Positions 45,690 through 55,917 of a DNA stretch of 64,000 nt are shown piece by piece (the stretch's first letter is position 1; every line of letters begins with the position of its first letter). A program made the position numbers and the translations under genes. The stretch covers positions 23,727 to 87,726 of the forward strand of contig DAHUYF010000041.1 of the NCBI GenBank assembly GCA_027315365.1, written 5' to 3'. The notes under the pieces were generated by a model that saw nothing but the letters and a program-made list of their open reading frames with translations, ran no database searches and was not told the DNA's origin. The stretch is from Rhodospirillales bacterium. Its GTDB lineage: Bacteria; Pseudomonadota; Alphaproteobacteria; ATCC43930; CGMCC-115725.

Positions 45690-45798
45690 ACGCGGCGGAG
45701 GCGTAAACGAATCCTTAGCCGCCCTCGTCTAGCCTGACCGGCCTGTATATCGCCGGCACGAAGCGGCGACACCGCCCGGCCGCGCAAAGGAAGCAGCC

Positions 45799-46581
45799 AT
45801 GGTCTCCAGCCCTCAGGCGCATGTCGAGGATCCCTTTACCAACCTGCGACAAACCTTCCGCGAGGAGTCGGAAGAGCGGCTCGCCGGCATGGATCGGCTG
45901 GTCGAGGAGGTGATCGAGGGCAAGGCCACCTTCGCCGCCGCGTCGGCGCAGCTCCGGCGCGACACCCATACGCTCAAAGGCATGGGCGAGGCCTCGGGCT
46001 TCCCCCTGGTCTCGCTGGTGGCGCATCGGCTGGAGAATTATCTCGACGACATCGATCCCGCTCATGCCGACAGTGCGCTCCTCGATATCCGTGCGCATAT
46101 CGACGCCATGGCGAAGGCGATGGAAGGCCACCGCGTCGACGACGCCGCCATCGCCACCGTGCTGCGCGCCCTCCCCATTCCGCGCGCCTTCAACCCCGAC
46201 GAGATCGAGCTGCGCAATGTCGAGGCGCTGCTGGTCACCTCGTCACGTGTCGTCGGCCGGCTGGTGGCGCGCGACCTCGCCGCCTGCGGCATCCGCGCCA
46301 TCCTGACGCAATCGGCGACCGAGGCCTTCACGCTCGCCATCCGCATGAAGCCGAACCTCATCATCACCTCGGCGACCATGGCGGAGCTGCCGGGCACCGA
46401 TCTCGCCCGGGCGCTGGCGGCGATGGCGACGACCAGCAAGATCCCGGTGGCGGTGCTGACCAGCCTCGCCGAGGACGATCCCGCGCGCAAAGGCCTGCCC
46501 GCCGGCATTCCGACGATTCGCACGGGCGCGCATCTCAGCGACGATCTGGCGGCCGTCATCACCGCCTACGGCATCGGCTGA
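45799..46581 (+). CDS. HPt domain fused to a degenerate receiver
   Basis: A 260-residue signalling protein. The HPt helical bundle (about 8-120) has the phospho-acceptor His57 in RRDTHTLKGMGEASGF. It is followed by a receiver-like domain (about 135-260) that lacks the essential residues: the DD pair is replaced by LLVTSS, the phosphorylated Asp by Ser in LIITSATMAELPG, and the KP dipeptide by RTG. It therefore could not be phosphorylated in the usual way. It may relay from a kinase through the HPt alone and use the second domain for protein binding. Downstream partners are unknown. Confidence 0.85.
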   Translation: MVSSPQAHVEDPFTNLRQTFREESEERLAGMDRLVEEVIEGKATFAAASAQLRRDTHTLKGMGEASGFPLVSLVAHRLENYLDDIDPAHADSALLDIRAHIDAMAKAMEGHRVDDAAIATVLRALPIPRAFNPDEIELRNVEALLVTSSRVVGRLVARDLAACGIRAILTQSATEAFTLAIRMKPNLIITSATMAELPGTDLARALAAMATTSKIPVAVLTSLAEDDPARKGLPAGIPTIRTGAHLSDDLAAVITAYGIG

Positions 46582-47300
46582 GCGCTCCGCCCGGCGTAGC
46601 GCAGCGCACTCGCCGGCCGATCCGTGCCGGCGATCTCGCGCACCAGCTTGCCCAGCAGCGCGTCGCCGAAATCGGCGAAATCATGCGCCACCGCGGCGAA
46701 TGCGCCGGGGCCGCCGATGACCCTCTCGCGGTAATAACCGTCGAGCTCGGGATAGTCCCAGAGGATCGGCAGGCCGTTGATGGTGAGGCCGGCGCGCAGT
46801 GCGTCCTCGCGCGCCGGGGCGAGGTCGCGGCCGTTGTTGTTGACGCCGTCGCCGGAGATGTCGATGACCTTGCGCGCGGCATCGGCGTCGACCGCGGCGA
46901 GCAGCGCCGCGCAATAGTCGATCGCGGCACTGATCGAGGTCCAGTCGGAAAACGCGCGCGGCGCCTCGGCGACGGCGCTGCCGAAGGCGGCCGCCGCGGC
47001 CGGCCCGTCGATCAGCGTCCAGCCGATGGTCTGCTGCTCATGGCCGGCGCCGGACCATTCCACCAACGTCACCAGGATGGCGTGGTTCTGTCCCGCGGCG
47101 ATGGCCTGGAGCACCTCCGGGCTGGCGAAGGCCTTGGCGTAGCCGCGCCGCTGCAGGTCGTAGCGCTCGCCGTTGACGCTGCCGGAAACGTCGACCGCAA
47201 GCACCAGCGCCAGATCGACGCTGCGCGCCGCGGCCGGTCCGCTGGCCGCCGCCATGCCCACGGCCAGCGCCGCGAGCGCTCGACCCCACCGCCGCACCAT
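46566..47300 (-). CDS. DUF1194 secreted von Willebrand A-like protein
   Basis: A 244-residue protein with a signal peptide (MVRRWGRALAALAVGMAAAS, cleavage near GPAAA-RS). The VWA-like DUF1194 domain has the MIDAS-type motif VLAVDVSGSVNGERYDLQR, then ISGDGVNNNGRDLAPAREDA and the GLPILWDYPELDGYYRERV segment. The exported domain probably binds a divalent ion and a partner protein. No function is known. It is convergent with the HPt gene, overlapping it by 16 bases, and divergent/adjacent to hss. Confidence 0.88.
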   Translation of the reverse strand: MVRRWGRALAALAVGMAAASGPAAARSVDLALVLAVDVSGSVNGERYDLQRRGYAKAFASPEVLQAIAAGQNHAILVTLVEWSGAGHEQQTIGWTLIDGPAAAAAFGSAVAEAPRAFSDWTSISAAIDYCAALLAAVDADAARKVIDISGDGVNNNGRDLAPAREDALRAGLTINGLPILWDYPELDGYYRERVIGGPGAFAAVAHDFADFGDALLGKLVREIAGTDRPASALRYAGRSAQPMP

Positions 47301-47355
47301 AAGCCGCCTCCGCTCGCCTCCGTGAGGAGGCTAACGTCGGCGGCCGGCGGACAAT

Positions 47356-48774
47356 TCAGACGACGCGGAAGTTCTTGAACTGCCAGGGATCCTCCCGGTC
47401 GATATCCTCCGGGAAGAGGCGCTCGCGCTCGCGCAGCGGGGTCCAGTCGCTATAGGCGCCGACCACGGTGCCGAGATAGGGCCGCATCAGCGCCATGCAG
47501 CGGGTGTGGTCCATCTCGTCGGGCTCGACGATGCCGCGGCGCGGATTCTCCAGCGCCCAGACGACGCCCGCGAGCACCGCCACCGTCACCTGCAGGCTGG
47601 TGGCGTTGTTATAGGGCGCCAGCCGCCGCGCCTCGTCGATGGACAGCCGCGAGCCGTACCAATAGGCGCCCTTGGCATGGCCCATGAGCAGCACGCCCAG
47701 TTCGTCGATGCCGGCGTTGATCTCGTCGACGATGAGGCGCTTCTTCGCCTGGATGTGCCAGTTCTTGCCGGCGAGTTCGTGGATCGAGAGCACGGCGCCG
47801 TCGCAGGGATGATAGGCGTAATGCACGGTCGGCCGATAGCGCACGGCATCGCCGTCGCGCCGCGTGAAGTAGTCGGCGATCGAGATCGCCTCGCTGTGGG
47901 TGATGAGGAAGCCGTGGAACGGGCCTTCGAGCGGCGTCCAGCTGCGCACGCGCGTCGAGGCGCCGGGCCGCAGCAGATAGATGGCGCTGCCGCTGCCGAA
48001 TTCGTGGCGGGCGCCGTCCGGCGGGAAATGCCGCTCATGGCTGCCCCAGCCCAGCTCCGCCGGCTGCGAACCCTCGCCGACGAAGCCGTCGATCGACCAG
48101 GTGTTGACGAACTCGCCGCGGCGCTTGGGGATCGGCGACACCTGCGTGTCGCGTTCGGCGACGTGGATCACCTTGACGCCGAGCCGTTCGGCGAGCGCGC
48201 CCCAGGCCTCGCGGCTTGCCGGAACCGCCGTCTCGACGCCGGTGTCGCGGGCGACGGCGAGCAGCGCCTCCTTGACGAGATGCGACACCAGGCCGGGATT
48301 GGCGCCGTGGGTCAGCACCGCGGTCGGCGCTTCCGCCGCTGTCTTGCGCAGCGCCAGCGCCTTCTCGCGCAGCGCGTAGTTGGAGCGCAGCGAGGGCGTG
48401 AGCGAGGGATCGGTATAGCCGCCGGGCCAGGGCTCGATGCAGGTGTCGAGATAGAGCGCGCCTTTGCGCCGGCACAGCTCGACCAGCGCGAGGCTCGAGA
48501 CCTCGACCGAGACGTTGACCAGGAAATCGCCGGCGCCCAGCATCGGGTCGAGGATGCGGGCGTAGTTCTCGAGCGTCAGCGGTTCCAGCAGGAAGCGGAT
48601 GCCCAGTGTCCGCGCCTCGTCATGGCCGCGTTCCTCGGCGGTGACGATGGTGATTTGCGACGGGGCGATGGCAATGTGCCGCAACAGCAGCGGCAGCACG
48701 CCCTGGCCGATGCTGCCGAAGCCGACAATGACCATGCGGCCGGAGAACGTGACGTGCTTCTGGTCGCGAGCCAT
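47356..48774 (-). CDS. hss: homospermidine synthase
   Basis: A 472-residue NAD-dependent enzyme making homospermidine from putrescine (or spermidine), a polyamine typical of alphaproteobacteria. The Rossmann loop is VIVGFGSIGQGVLPLLL, and the N-terminus RDQKHVTFSGRM is conserved. LDTCIEPWPGGYTDP, LTHGANPGLVSHLVKEALL and HKE-type polyamine-site motifs such as TRVRSWTPLEGPFHG and NTWSIDGFVGEGSQPAELGW are those of Hss. It ends FPEDIDREDPWQFKNFRVV-like. It is the only gene for polyamine synthesis in the window. Confidence 0.95.
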   Translation of the reverse strand: MARDQKHVTFSGRMVIVGFGSIGQGVLPLLLRHIAIAPSQITIVTAEERGHDEARTLGIRFLLEPLTLENYARILDPMLGAGDFLVNVSVEVSSLALVELCRRKGALYLDTCIEPWPGGYTDPSLTPSLRSNYALREKALALRKTAAEAPTAVLTHGANPGLVSHLVKEALLAVARDTGVETAVPASREAWGALAERLGVKVIHVAERDTQVSPIPKRRGEFVNTWSIDGFVGEGSQPAELGWGSHERHFPPDGARHEFGSGSAIYLLRPGASTRVRSWTPLEGPFHGFLITHSEAISIADYFTRRDGDAVRYRPTVHYAYHPCDGAVLSIHELAGKNWHIQAKKRLIVDEINAGIDELGVLLMGHAKGAYWYGSRLSIDEARRLAPYNNATSLQVTVAVLAGVVWALENPRRGIVEPDEMDHTRCMALMRPYLGTVVGAYSDWTPLRERERLFPEDIDREDPWQFKNFRVV

Positions 48775-48950
48775 GGTGGGGAATCCGATGAGGCGGTGGA
48801 GGAGCGGAACGCGTAAGGGTGGAGCATCGGCTTGTCAAGCGATAGATTTCTCCGCCGCGCCGGCGCCATGATGCGGCCGCGGTTCGCACGAGGGAAAATG
48901 GAGTGGGCGATGGCGGGGACGGCATTGACCGGCGCCGGGGCGAGCGCGCG

Positions 48951-49550
48951 ATGACGCGGGACCGCGCCTTCGCCGCGCTGGTGTTCGACGTCGGCGGCGT
49001 GATCGTGCCGCATGACAACGACCGGCTCTATCGGCGGCTCGCGGAAGGCTGCCGTCCGGCGCAGCCTGCCGCGGCGGTCGCCGCGCTGCTGCGCGATCCC
49101 CGCTACGAGCGCGGCGAGCTGCCGATCGCGCATCTCCACGCGCGGCTGGCGCGCGAGGCCGGCTACGCGCCCGGCTGGGAGAGTTTCGTCGCCGATTGGT
49201 GCAGCCATCTCGGGCTCGACGCGGCGATGCTGGATTATGTCGAGCGGCTGGCGGCGTCGCGGCGCGTGCTGCTGTTCTCCAACACCAACCGCGACCATTG
49301 GCAGCATCTGCTGCGGCTGACCGCGGGCCGCCTCGGCCGCTTCGAGGCCTATCTCAGCCACGAGATCGGCGAAGCCAAGCCGTCGCTCGCCGCCTTCCGC
49401 CTGGTGGCCTCGCGCGCCGGCATCGATCCCGCCCGCTCGCTCTTCATCGACGACAGGGCCGACAATGTCGCGGCGGCGCGCGACGCGGGGTTCCAGGCCG
49501 AGATCTTCACCGGCCGGAGCGCGTTGGAACGCCTGCTGGCGGGACGATAG
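48951..49550 (+). CDS. HAD-like hydrolase
   Basis: A 199-residue haloacid-dehalogenase phosphatase. Motif I is LVFDVGGVIVPHD; as in YihX the second Asp of the usual DxD is Gly. Motif II is LLFSNTNRDHW, the Lys of motif III lies in GEAKPSLAAF, and motif IV is LFIDDRADNV. The helical cap is of the small C1 type. A substrate such as a sugar phosphate is possible. The ATG is used; an earlier GTG frame would add 16 residues without family likeness. It is divergent from hss. Confidence 0.87.
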   Translation: MTRDRAFAALVFDVGGVIVPHDNDRLYRRLAEGCRPAQPAAAVAALLRDPRYERGELPIAHLHARLAREAGYAPGWESFVADWCSHLGLDAAMLDYVERLAASRRVLLFSNTNRDHWQHLLRLTAGRLGRFEAYLSHEIGEAKPSLAAFRLVASRAGIDPARSLFIDDRADNVAAARDAGFQAEIFTGRSALERLLAGR

Positions 49551-49573
49551 GGCGCGGGGGCTCGTCCGCTCCC

Positions 49574-52500
49574 CTACTGCGCCGCCGCGCGCGAGCGGTC
49601 GAGGGCGGCGCGGACGCGCTGGGCGAGGTCGATCGAGCGATAGGGCTTGCGCAGCAGGTCGGCGCGATCGGCGGGCCATTCCTTCTCCACCAGCCGGGTG
49701 GTGTAGCCCGAGGTGAAGAGCACGCGCAGCTCCGGCCGGCGCTCGAGCGCGACTTTGGCGAGATCGGCGCCGTTGAGCGCCCCCGGCATCACCACGTCGG
49801 TGAACAGCAGATGGACGCCGGTCGTCGCCTCGATCAACGCGATCGCGGCGTCGCCGGTGTCGGCTTCGAGCACGTGATATCCCAATTCGCGCAGCACCGA
49901 GACGGCGAAATCGCGCACGCCGTGATCGTCCTCCACCACCAACACCGTCTCGCTGCCGCGGTACTGGCGCGCCCGCATCGGCGTCATGCCGGCGGCACCG
50001 GCGACACCCTCCGCGCGCGGCAGGTAGAGCCGCACCGTGGTGCCCTCGCCGATCCGGCTCTGGATCCGCACATGTCCCGCCGATTGGGTGATGAAGCCGT
50101 AGACCTGCGCCAAGCCCAGGCCGGTGCCCTTGCCGACCTCCTTGGTGGTGAAGAACGGCTCGAAGACATGGGCCAGCACTTCTTCGGACATGCCCTGCCC
50201 GGTGTCGGCGACCGCCAGCGTCGCGTAGGAGCCGGGGGCGAGGTCGCCCTGGCCGGCGGCGACGACGGCATTGCCGGTCTCGATGGTGATCCGGCCGGGA
50301 TGGCAGATGGCGTCGCGGGCATTGAGAATCAGGTTGAGCAGCGCGGTCTCGATCTGGTTGGGATCGGCGAGCGCCGGCCAGAGCTCGGCCGAGAGCTGCT
50401 TGCGGATCTCGATCTGCTCGCCCACCGTGCGCCGCAGCAGGTCGTCCATGCCGATGATGATCTGGTTGAAGTCGATCGGCTGCGGCCGTAGCTGCTGGCG
50501 GCGCGAGAAGGTGAGGAGCTGCTGGGTAAGCTTCTCGGCGCGGCTCGCCGCCAGGGTCGCCGAATTGACCAGCCGCAGCAGCCGCGGCCGGTCGCCGAGC
50601 TTGCTTTCCAGCAGCTCGAGATTGCCGGCGATGACGGTCAGCATGTTGTTGAAGTCGTGAGCGATGCCGCCGGTGAGCTGGCCTACCGCCTCCATCTTCT
50701 GCGACTGGCGCAGCGCGTCCTCGATGCGCCGGCGCTCGGTGGTCTCGCGCAGGAAGCCGATGCCGCCGACGACGTCGCGGCCGCGGCTGTAGAGCGGCGC
50801 GAAATAGGCCTCGAAGAAGCCCTCGCGGCCGGTGATGGCGATACTGTAGCGCTGATCGTCGAGCGAGGTCTCGTGGCCCTCCAGCGCGGCGCGCATCGCC
50901 GTCTCGGTGGCGGTGCCGACGGTGGAGGACAGCACCTCGAAGAATCGCCGGCCCAGCGTCTGCTCCGCGCTCACGCCGGTGATGCGCTCGAGGCCGGGAT
51001 TCCACAAGGTGACGCGGAATTCGCGATCGAACACCAGGATGCCCTCGGTGCTGCTGCGGATGAGGAATTCGGAGAACTCCTTCTCGCGCCGCAACGCCTC
51101 CTCGGAGAGCTTGTTCGAGGTGACATCGAGATGCATCACCACCGCACCCGAGGCGCGGCCGAGCGCCAGGGGTGCCGCGATCAGGCGATACCAGCGGCGG
51201 AGCGCGCCCTGCTCGCAGGGATGGTCGATGCTGAACTGCTGCTGGCGGCCGGCGAGGACCGCGGTCAGCCCCTCGGCCACCGCCCGGCCGAGCTCGCCCC
51301 AGGAGGGCGCGGCGCAGTACTCGAAATAACTGTGGCCGAGCGGCGCCGGCGCGTCGATGCCGCTGGCGGCAGCGAATTCCTGCCAGCTGCGGCTTACCGA
51401 CAGGATGCGGCCGTCGCGATCGAGCAGCGCCACATGCGCCGGCAGCGCGTCGAGGATCGCCGCCTGGCGCTCGGCAAGCTGGCGCAGCTCGCGCTCGCGT
51501 TCCTTGAGGCGCACTTCCGCCTGCTTGCGCTGCGTCGTGTCGCGCAGCACGCCGATCCAATGCGTGTACCAGCCGTTGGCATCGGCCACCGGCGCTACGT
51601 CGATCTCGGCCCAGAACTCGCTGCCGTCTTTGCGGTAGTTGATCATCTCGACCCGCGTCGGCTCCCAGCGCGCCACCGCCGCGCGCAGCCGTTCGACCGC
51701 CAGCGGATCGGTGCCGGGCCCCTGGAGGAATTCGGCGCTACGACCCAGCACCTCGTCCGCGGCATAGAGCGTCATCGCAGTGAAAGAGCGGTTGATGTAG
51801 ACGATGCGCGGGGTTTCTCCCGCGCTCGGCGGCGCCTCGATGATCATCACCGCGTCGTTGGCGTTCAGCACGACCGACTGCAGCAGCGCGATGCGCTCCT
51901 CCGCACGCTTCCTCGCCAGCAGGTCGCGCACCTTGCCCGACAGGCTGTGGATGGTCTCCGCCACCAGGCTCATGTCGCGCGGCGGCCGGCGGAAGAGGAA
52001 GGTGAGGCCGAATTTCGCCCCGGCATTCTCGAAGGGAACGCAGAGCAGGCTGGTGAAGCGATGCTCGAGCGCGGTGCGCACCAGGGGCCGGCGCTCCGGC
52101 TCGAGCGCGCCGAGATCGGCGATGGCGATGAGGCGCTGATGCATCACGCAATCGCCGGTCACCGAATTGTCCTCGCGCATCGCGTAGCGGCGGACGAAGT
52201 CGAGATATCCCCCCGCCTCGCTGCCGGGGGCGGCGTACTCGGCCTCCAGCTCGCAATATGTGGCATGCGCGGCGAGTCCGTGGGCGAGCGCGCAATCGGC
52301 GCCGATCTGCTCGGCGATGAGGTGCAGACAGGTGCGGATCGCGGTCTTGAAATCCGGCGCCGCGAGCGCCGCCTCGGTGAGGTCGCCGAGCAGCCGCAGC
52401 CGCCTTTCGGCCAGGCTGCGCCAGCCGGTCTCGGCGGCGAGCTGCCGCCGCGCCGCGCGCAGCTCCAACTCGCTCATGACGATGCCGGCGAGCTGCGCCA

Positions 52501-52939
52501 GCGCGCCGGCATCCGCCTCGGCGCCGTCCGGACGCGGCGCGGGATCGACGACGCAGAGCGTGCCGATGCGGTGGCCGTCGCGGGTGATCAGCGGCGCGCC
52601 GGCGTAGAAGCCGATCCGGCCCAGACGGACGCCGGGATTATCCGCGAAGCGCGGATCGCGGCGGGCGTCGGCGATCGTCAGCACGCCCTCGCCGCGGATG
52701 GTGTGGTTGCAAATCGCCACATCGCGCGGCGTCTCGCCGAGATCGATGCCGATGCGCGACTTGAACCACTGGCGGTCGCGGTCGATGAAGCTGACCAGCG
52801 CCACCGGCGCGGAAAACAGGCGCTGCGCCAGCCGCGCCACGCGGTCGAAGGCTTCCTCGGGCTCGGTGTCGAGAATGTCGAGCCGATGGAGTGCGGCGAG
52901 TCTGGCTTCCTCGCTCTCCTCCGCCATCGCCGGCATCAT
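49574..52939 (-). CDS. hybrid sensor histidine kinase (GAF-GAF-PAS-PAS-PAS-HK-REC)
   Basis: A 1,121-residue cytosolic kinase without membrane segments. GAF1 is at about 1-135 ([19 protein letters not shown]), GAF2 at 175-325, PAS1 at 340-455, PAS2 at 475-590 and PAS3 at 605-735. PAS1 has LOV-like sequence [13 protein letters not shown], with the photoactive Cys replaced by Ala. HisKA has H761 in [20 protein letters not shown]; HATPase_c has [16 protein letters not shown] and [12 protein letters not shown]. The C-terminal receiver has D1048 in [10 protein letters not shown] and Lys in LLRKPY. The first of two tandem ATGs was chosen; GGAGG lies 12 bases upstream. No adjacent regulator is seen, and the ligand is unknown. 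Confidence 0.9.
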   Translation of the reverse strand: MMPAMAEESEEARLAALHRLDILDTEPEEAFDRVARLAQRLFSAPVALVSFIDRDRQWFKSRIGIDLGETPRDVAICNHTIRGEGVLTIADARRDPRFADNPGVRLGRIGFYAGAPLITRDGHRIGTLCVVDPAPRPDGAEADAGALAQLAGIVMSELELRAARRQLAAETGWRSLAERRLRLLGDLTEAALAAPDFKTAIRTCLHLIAEQIGADCALAHGLAAHATYCELEAEYAAPGSEAGGYLDFVRRYAMREDNSVTGDCVMHQRLIAIADLGALEPERRPLVRTALEHRFTSLLCVPFENAGAKFGLTFLFRRPPRDMSLVAETIHSLSGKVRDLLARKRAEERIALLQSVVLNANDAVMIIEAPPSAGETPRIVYINRSFTAMTLYAADEVLGRSAEFLQGPGTDPLAVERLRAAVARWEPTRVEMINYRKDGSEFWAEIDVAPVADANGWYTHWIGVLRDTTQRKQAEVRLKERERELRQLAERQAAILDALPAHVALLDRDGRILSVSRSWQEFAAASGIDAPAPLGHSYFEYCAAPSWGELGRAVAEGLTAVLAGRQQQFSIDHPCEQGALRRWYRLIAAPLALGRASGAVVMHLDVTSNKLSEEALRREKEFSEFLIRSSTEGILVFDREFRVTLWNPGLERITGVSAEQTLGRRFFEVLSSTVGTATETAMRAALEGHETSLDDQRYSIAITGREGFFEAYFAPLYSRGRDVVGGIGFLRETTERRRIEDALRQSQKMEAVGQLTGGIAHDFNNMLTVIAGNLELLESKLGDRPRLLRLVNSATLAASRAEKLTQQLLTFSRRQQLRPQPIDFNQIIIGMDDLLRRTVGEQIEIRKQLSAELWPALADPNQIETALLNLILNARDAICHPGRITIETGNAVVAAGQGDLAPGSYATLAVADTGQGMSEEVLAHVFEPFFTTKEVGKGTGLGLAQVYGFITQSAGHVRIQSRIGEGTTVRLYLPRAEGVAGAAGMTPMRARQYRGSETVLVVEDDHGVRDFAVSVLRELGYHVLEADTGDAAIALIEATTGVHLLFTDVVMPGALNGADLAKVALERRPELRVLFTSGYTTRLVEKEWPADRADLLRKPYRSIDLAQRVRAALDRSRAAAQ

Positions 52940-53357
52940 TGCTGCGCCCCGCCTCCTTCGCCTGGCCCCCTTCGCCCGGACGCCGCGCCCGGGCCGAACG
53001 CGTGCCGCCGACACATTCAGTAGACCCCCGGTCGGTCATGACCTCCCGTCGCGCGACGACAGCATGCCGCGGCCTTGCCACCGCCCCATCTTGCCGCTCG
53101 GCGGGAATCTCGCGCGAGCTTACGCACACTTCCGGCGTCGGCGGAAGCAACACTTCCTGACGATAGCAGCGGCGTCGAGGCGGGACCACGCGTGCATTCG
53201 GACGGTTGCGCAACCCCGGGTTTCCATCGTGCCGGCCGTCCTCCCAGCGCGCACCGGGGGCGCCAAAAGGCGCGCGCCGCGTTTGACAAGTCTGGCATGC
53301 CAGATACAATATATTAGCACGCTAAAGAAAACGCTGAGAACGCTGAGGAGGAAGCCC
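52940..53357. other. 418-base intergenic region between the hybrid kinase and the GntR gene
   Basis: The left two thirds are GC-rich and show no supported coding sequence; short overlapping frames look like chance. The right part (from about 53280) carries the promoter/operator of the GntR gene and is markedly AT-rich. The kinase ribosome site lies at its left edge. Confidence 0.6.
53283..53310 (+). promoter_or_regulatory. sigma70-type promoter with a 14-bp palindromic operator in its spacer
   Basis: TTGACA (53283-53288) and TACAAT (53305-53310) are separated by 16 bases, which contain the perfect palindrome TCTGGCATGCCAGA (53291-53304). A protein bound there would cover the -35 to -10 region and exclude RNA polymerase. 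The likely binder is the GntR/FCD protein encoded 47 bases downstream, controlling itself and the oxalate genes after it. This is the clearest promoter/operator in the window. Confidence 0.75.
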
Positions 53358-54053
53358 GTGGCGACACCGAGACTCGATGTGAAGCCGATCGACACCCAGT
53401 CGAGCTTTCGCACACAGGCCTACCACGCCCTGAAGCAGGCCATCACCTCCGTCAACATCTATGCGCAGCCGCATGAGATCCGTCTCGACGAGCGGCAATT
53501 GTCGCAGGATCTCGGCGTCTCGCGCACCCCCATCCGCGAAGCAATGACGCTCCTGGAACAGGAGGGCTTTGTCAAGACGCTGCCGCGGCGCGGCATTTTC
53601 GTGGTGCGCAAGACCAAGCGCGAGATCATCGAGATGATCCAAGTCTGGGCGGCCCTGGAAAGTCTGGCGGCACGCCTCATTACGCTCCGGTGCCGAGACG
53701 AGGACGTCGCCTCGCTGCGCCATATCTTCGACGAGTTCCAGGGCGAGGGCCATTCTCCCGAAGGTCAACTCGACGAATATTCCGATGCCAACATCAAGTT
53801 CCATCAATCGATCATCAAGCTCAGCGGCAACACCTGCATCGCGGAGATGACCGAGAACCTGTTCATCCATGTCCGCGCCATCCGCCAGATGACCATCGGC
53901 CAGGAGGATCGCGCCGCCCGCTCGATCGTCGACCATCTCAACATCATCGAGGCGCTGGAGCGGCGCGACACCGAGGTCGCCGAGCGGCTGGCACGCCAGC
54001 ACACGCTGGATCTCGCCGCCCATGTCGAGCGGCACTGCAACTTCCTGAGCTGA
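53358..54053 (+). CDS. GntR-family regulator, FCD type
   Basis: A 231-residue repressor. The winged HTH (about 15-85) shows [57 protein letters not shown] and IFVV. The FCD ligand-binding domain (about 95-225) has the metal-coordinating [16 protein letters not shown] and a further His in [14 protein letters not shown] regulators sense small organic acids. It starts at a GTG after GAGGAGGAAG and precedes oxc by 34 bases, so it probably responds to oxalate, an oxalyl-CoA-related acid or formate. Confidence 0.9.
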   Translation: MATPRLDVKPIDTQSSFRTQAYHALKQAITSVNIYAQPHEIRLDERQLSQDLGVSRTPIREAMTLLEQEGFVKTLPRRGIFVVRKTKREIIEMIQVWAALESLAARLITLRCRDEDVASLRHIFDEFQGEGHSPEGQLDEYSDANIKFHQSIIKLSGNTCIAEMTENLFIHVRAIRQMTIGQEDRAARSIVDHLNIIEALERRDTEVAERLARQHTLDLAAHVERHCNFLS

Positions 54054-54087
54054 ACAATCAAGCGACCGGGGAGGGACGGCAGCCTTG

Positions 54088-55830
54088 ATGACGCAAGCCA
54101 CGACGCTCGAAGAGCAGGCGAGAATTACGGCGGACGGGATGCGGGAGCTGACCGACGGCTTCCACCTCGTCATCGACGCGCTCAAGCTCAACGGCCTGAC
54201 CACGATCTACGGCGTGCCCGGCATCCCGATCACGGATTTAGGCCGCATGGCGCAGGCCGCGGGCATCCGCGTGCTCTCATTCCGCCATGAGCAGAATGCC
54301 GGCTACGCGGCCGCCATCGCCGGCTTTCTGACCAAGAAGCCCGGCGTCTGCCTCACGGTGTCGGCGCCCGGCTTCCTCAATGGTCTGACGGCCCTGGCTC
54401 ACGCCACGACCAACTGTTTCCCGATGATCCTGATCTCGGGCTCGTCCGAGCGGGAGGTCGTCGACCTGCAGCAGGGCGACTATGAGGAGCTGGACCAGCT
54501 CGCCATCGCCAAGCCGCTGTGCAAGGCGGCGTTCCGCGTGCTGCATGCCGCCGACATCGGCATCGGCCTTGCGCGCGCGATCCGCGCCGCCGTCTCGGGG
54601 CGGCCGGGCGGCGTCTATCTCGACCTGCCGGCCAAGCTGTTCAGCCAGGTCATGAATGCCGCCGCCGGCAAGAAGTCGCTGGTCAAGGTCATCGACGCGG
54701 CGCCGGCCCAGATCCCGTCGCCGGCCGCCATCAAGCGCGCGCTGAATGTCCTCAAATCCGCCAAGCGGCCCCTGATCATCCTCGGCAAGGGGGCGGCCTA
54801 TGCGCAGGCCGATGACGCGATCAGGATGCTGGTCGAGAAGAGCGGCATTCCCTTCTTGCCGATGAGCATGGCCAAGGGCCTGCTGCCCGATACGCATCCG
54901 CAATGCGCCGGCGCCGCGCGCTCGATCGTATTGAAGGAATCCGACGTCGTGATGCTGATCGGCGCCCGCCTCAACTGGCTCTTGTCGCACGGCAAGGGCA
55001 AGACCTGGGGCGAGGGCCGGAAGAAGTTCATCCAGATCGACATCGAGCCCAGGGAAATGGACAGCAACGTCGAAATCGCCGCTCCGGTCGTGGGCGATAT
55101 CGGCTCCTGCGTCGCCGCCCTGATCGAGGGCATGGGTGGCACCTGGCCGGCGCCGCCGGCCGCGTGGACCAAGGCCGTCACGACGAAGCGCGAGGAAAAC
55201 GTCGCCAAGATGGCGCCGCGCCTGATGAACAACAACTCGCCGATGGACTATCACGGCGCGCTGGGTGTTTTGCGTACCATCATCAAGGAGCGGCCGGACG
55301 CGATCCTCGTCAACGAAGGCGCCAACACGCTCGACCTCGCGCGCGGTGTCATCGACATGTATAAGCCGCGCCGGCGCCTGGATGTCGGTACCTGGGGCGT
55401 GATGGGCATCGGCATGGGCCAGGCCATCGCCGCGGCCGTCGAAACCGGCAAGCCCGTGCTCGCAGTCGAAGGCGACAGCGCTTTCGGCTTCTGCGGCATG
55501 GAGGTGGAGACGATCTGCCGGTACGATCTGCCGGTCTGCGTCGTCGTCTTCAACAATGGCGGGATCTACCGCGGAACCGACGTCAATCCCGGCGGATCGG
55601 ATCCTGCGACGACGGTCTTCGTCAGAGGCGCACGCTACGACAAGATCATCGAAGCGTTCGGCGGCGTCGGCGTGCAAGCGGAAACGCCCGACGAGCTGAA
55701 GCGGGCCGTCGACGTGGCCATGGATTCGGGCAAACCCACCCTCATCAACGCGGTGATCGATCCGGCTGCGGGCAGCGAAAGCGGCCGTATCGGCAACCTC
55801 AACCCGCAAAGCGTGCTGCGCGAGAAATAG
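54088..55830 (+). CDS. oxc: oxalyl-CoA decarboxylase
   Basis: Thiamine-diphosphate enzyme that converts oxalyl-CoA to formyl-CoA and CO2. The 580-residue chain shows the TPP-activating Glu68 in [14 protein letters not shown], a central domain with [20 protein letters not shown], and the TPP-Mg motif [20 protein letters not shown] to [10 protein letters not shown] (G462-D463-S464). [13 protein letters not shown] and the N-terminal start [19 protein letters not shown] are Oxc-specific. The ATG is used; a TTG just before it overlaps. It lies between the GntR gene and frc, the classic oxalate pair. Confidence 0.95.
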   Translation: MTQATTLEEQARITADGMRELTDGFHLVIDALKLNGLTTIYGVPGIPITDLGRMAQAAGIRVLSFRHEQNAGYAAAIAGFLTKKPGVCLTVSAPGFLNGLTALAHATTNCFPMILISGSSEREVVDLQQGDYEELDQLAIAKPLCKAAFRVLHAADIGIGLARAIRAAVSGRPGGVYLDLPAKLFSQVMNAAAGKKSLVKVIDAAPAQIPSPAAIKRALNVLKSAKRPLIILGKGAAYAQADDAIRMLVEKSGIPFLPMSMAKGLLPDTHPQCAGAARSIVLKESDVVMLIGARLNWLLSHGKGKTWGEGRKKFIQIDIEPREMDSNVEIAAPVVGDIGSCVAALIEGMGGTWPAPPAAWTKAVTTKREENVAKMAPRLMNNNSPMDYHGALGVLRTIIKERPDAILVNEGANTLDLARGVIDMYKPRRRLDVGTWGVMGIGMGQAIAAAVETGKPVLAVEGDSAFGFCGMEVETICRYDLPVCVVVFNNGGIYRGTDVNPGGSDPATTVFVRGARYDKIIEAFGGVGVQAETPDELKRAVDVAMDSGKPTLINAVIDPAAGSESGRIGNLNPQSVLREK

Positions 55831-55917
55831 AACGTCTTCGGGCCTGCGGCGCAGCACGAGGCGGTGGCGGCCGACGAGGAAACACAGGGACGCGACGACG
55901 GAATTTCGGAGAGGAAA

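Noticed and set aside
53120..53413. 97-residue minus-strand frame with a hydrophobic segment before the GntR gene
   Set aside because: Covers the promoter/operator and the GntR start; the hydrophobic part comes from the AT-rich promoter, so it is not a convincing gene.
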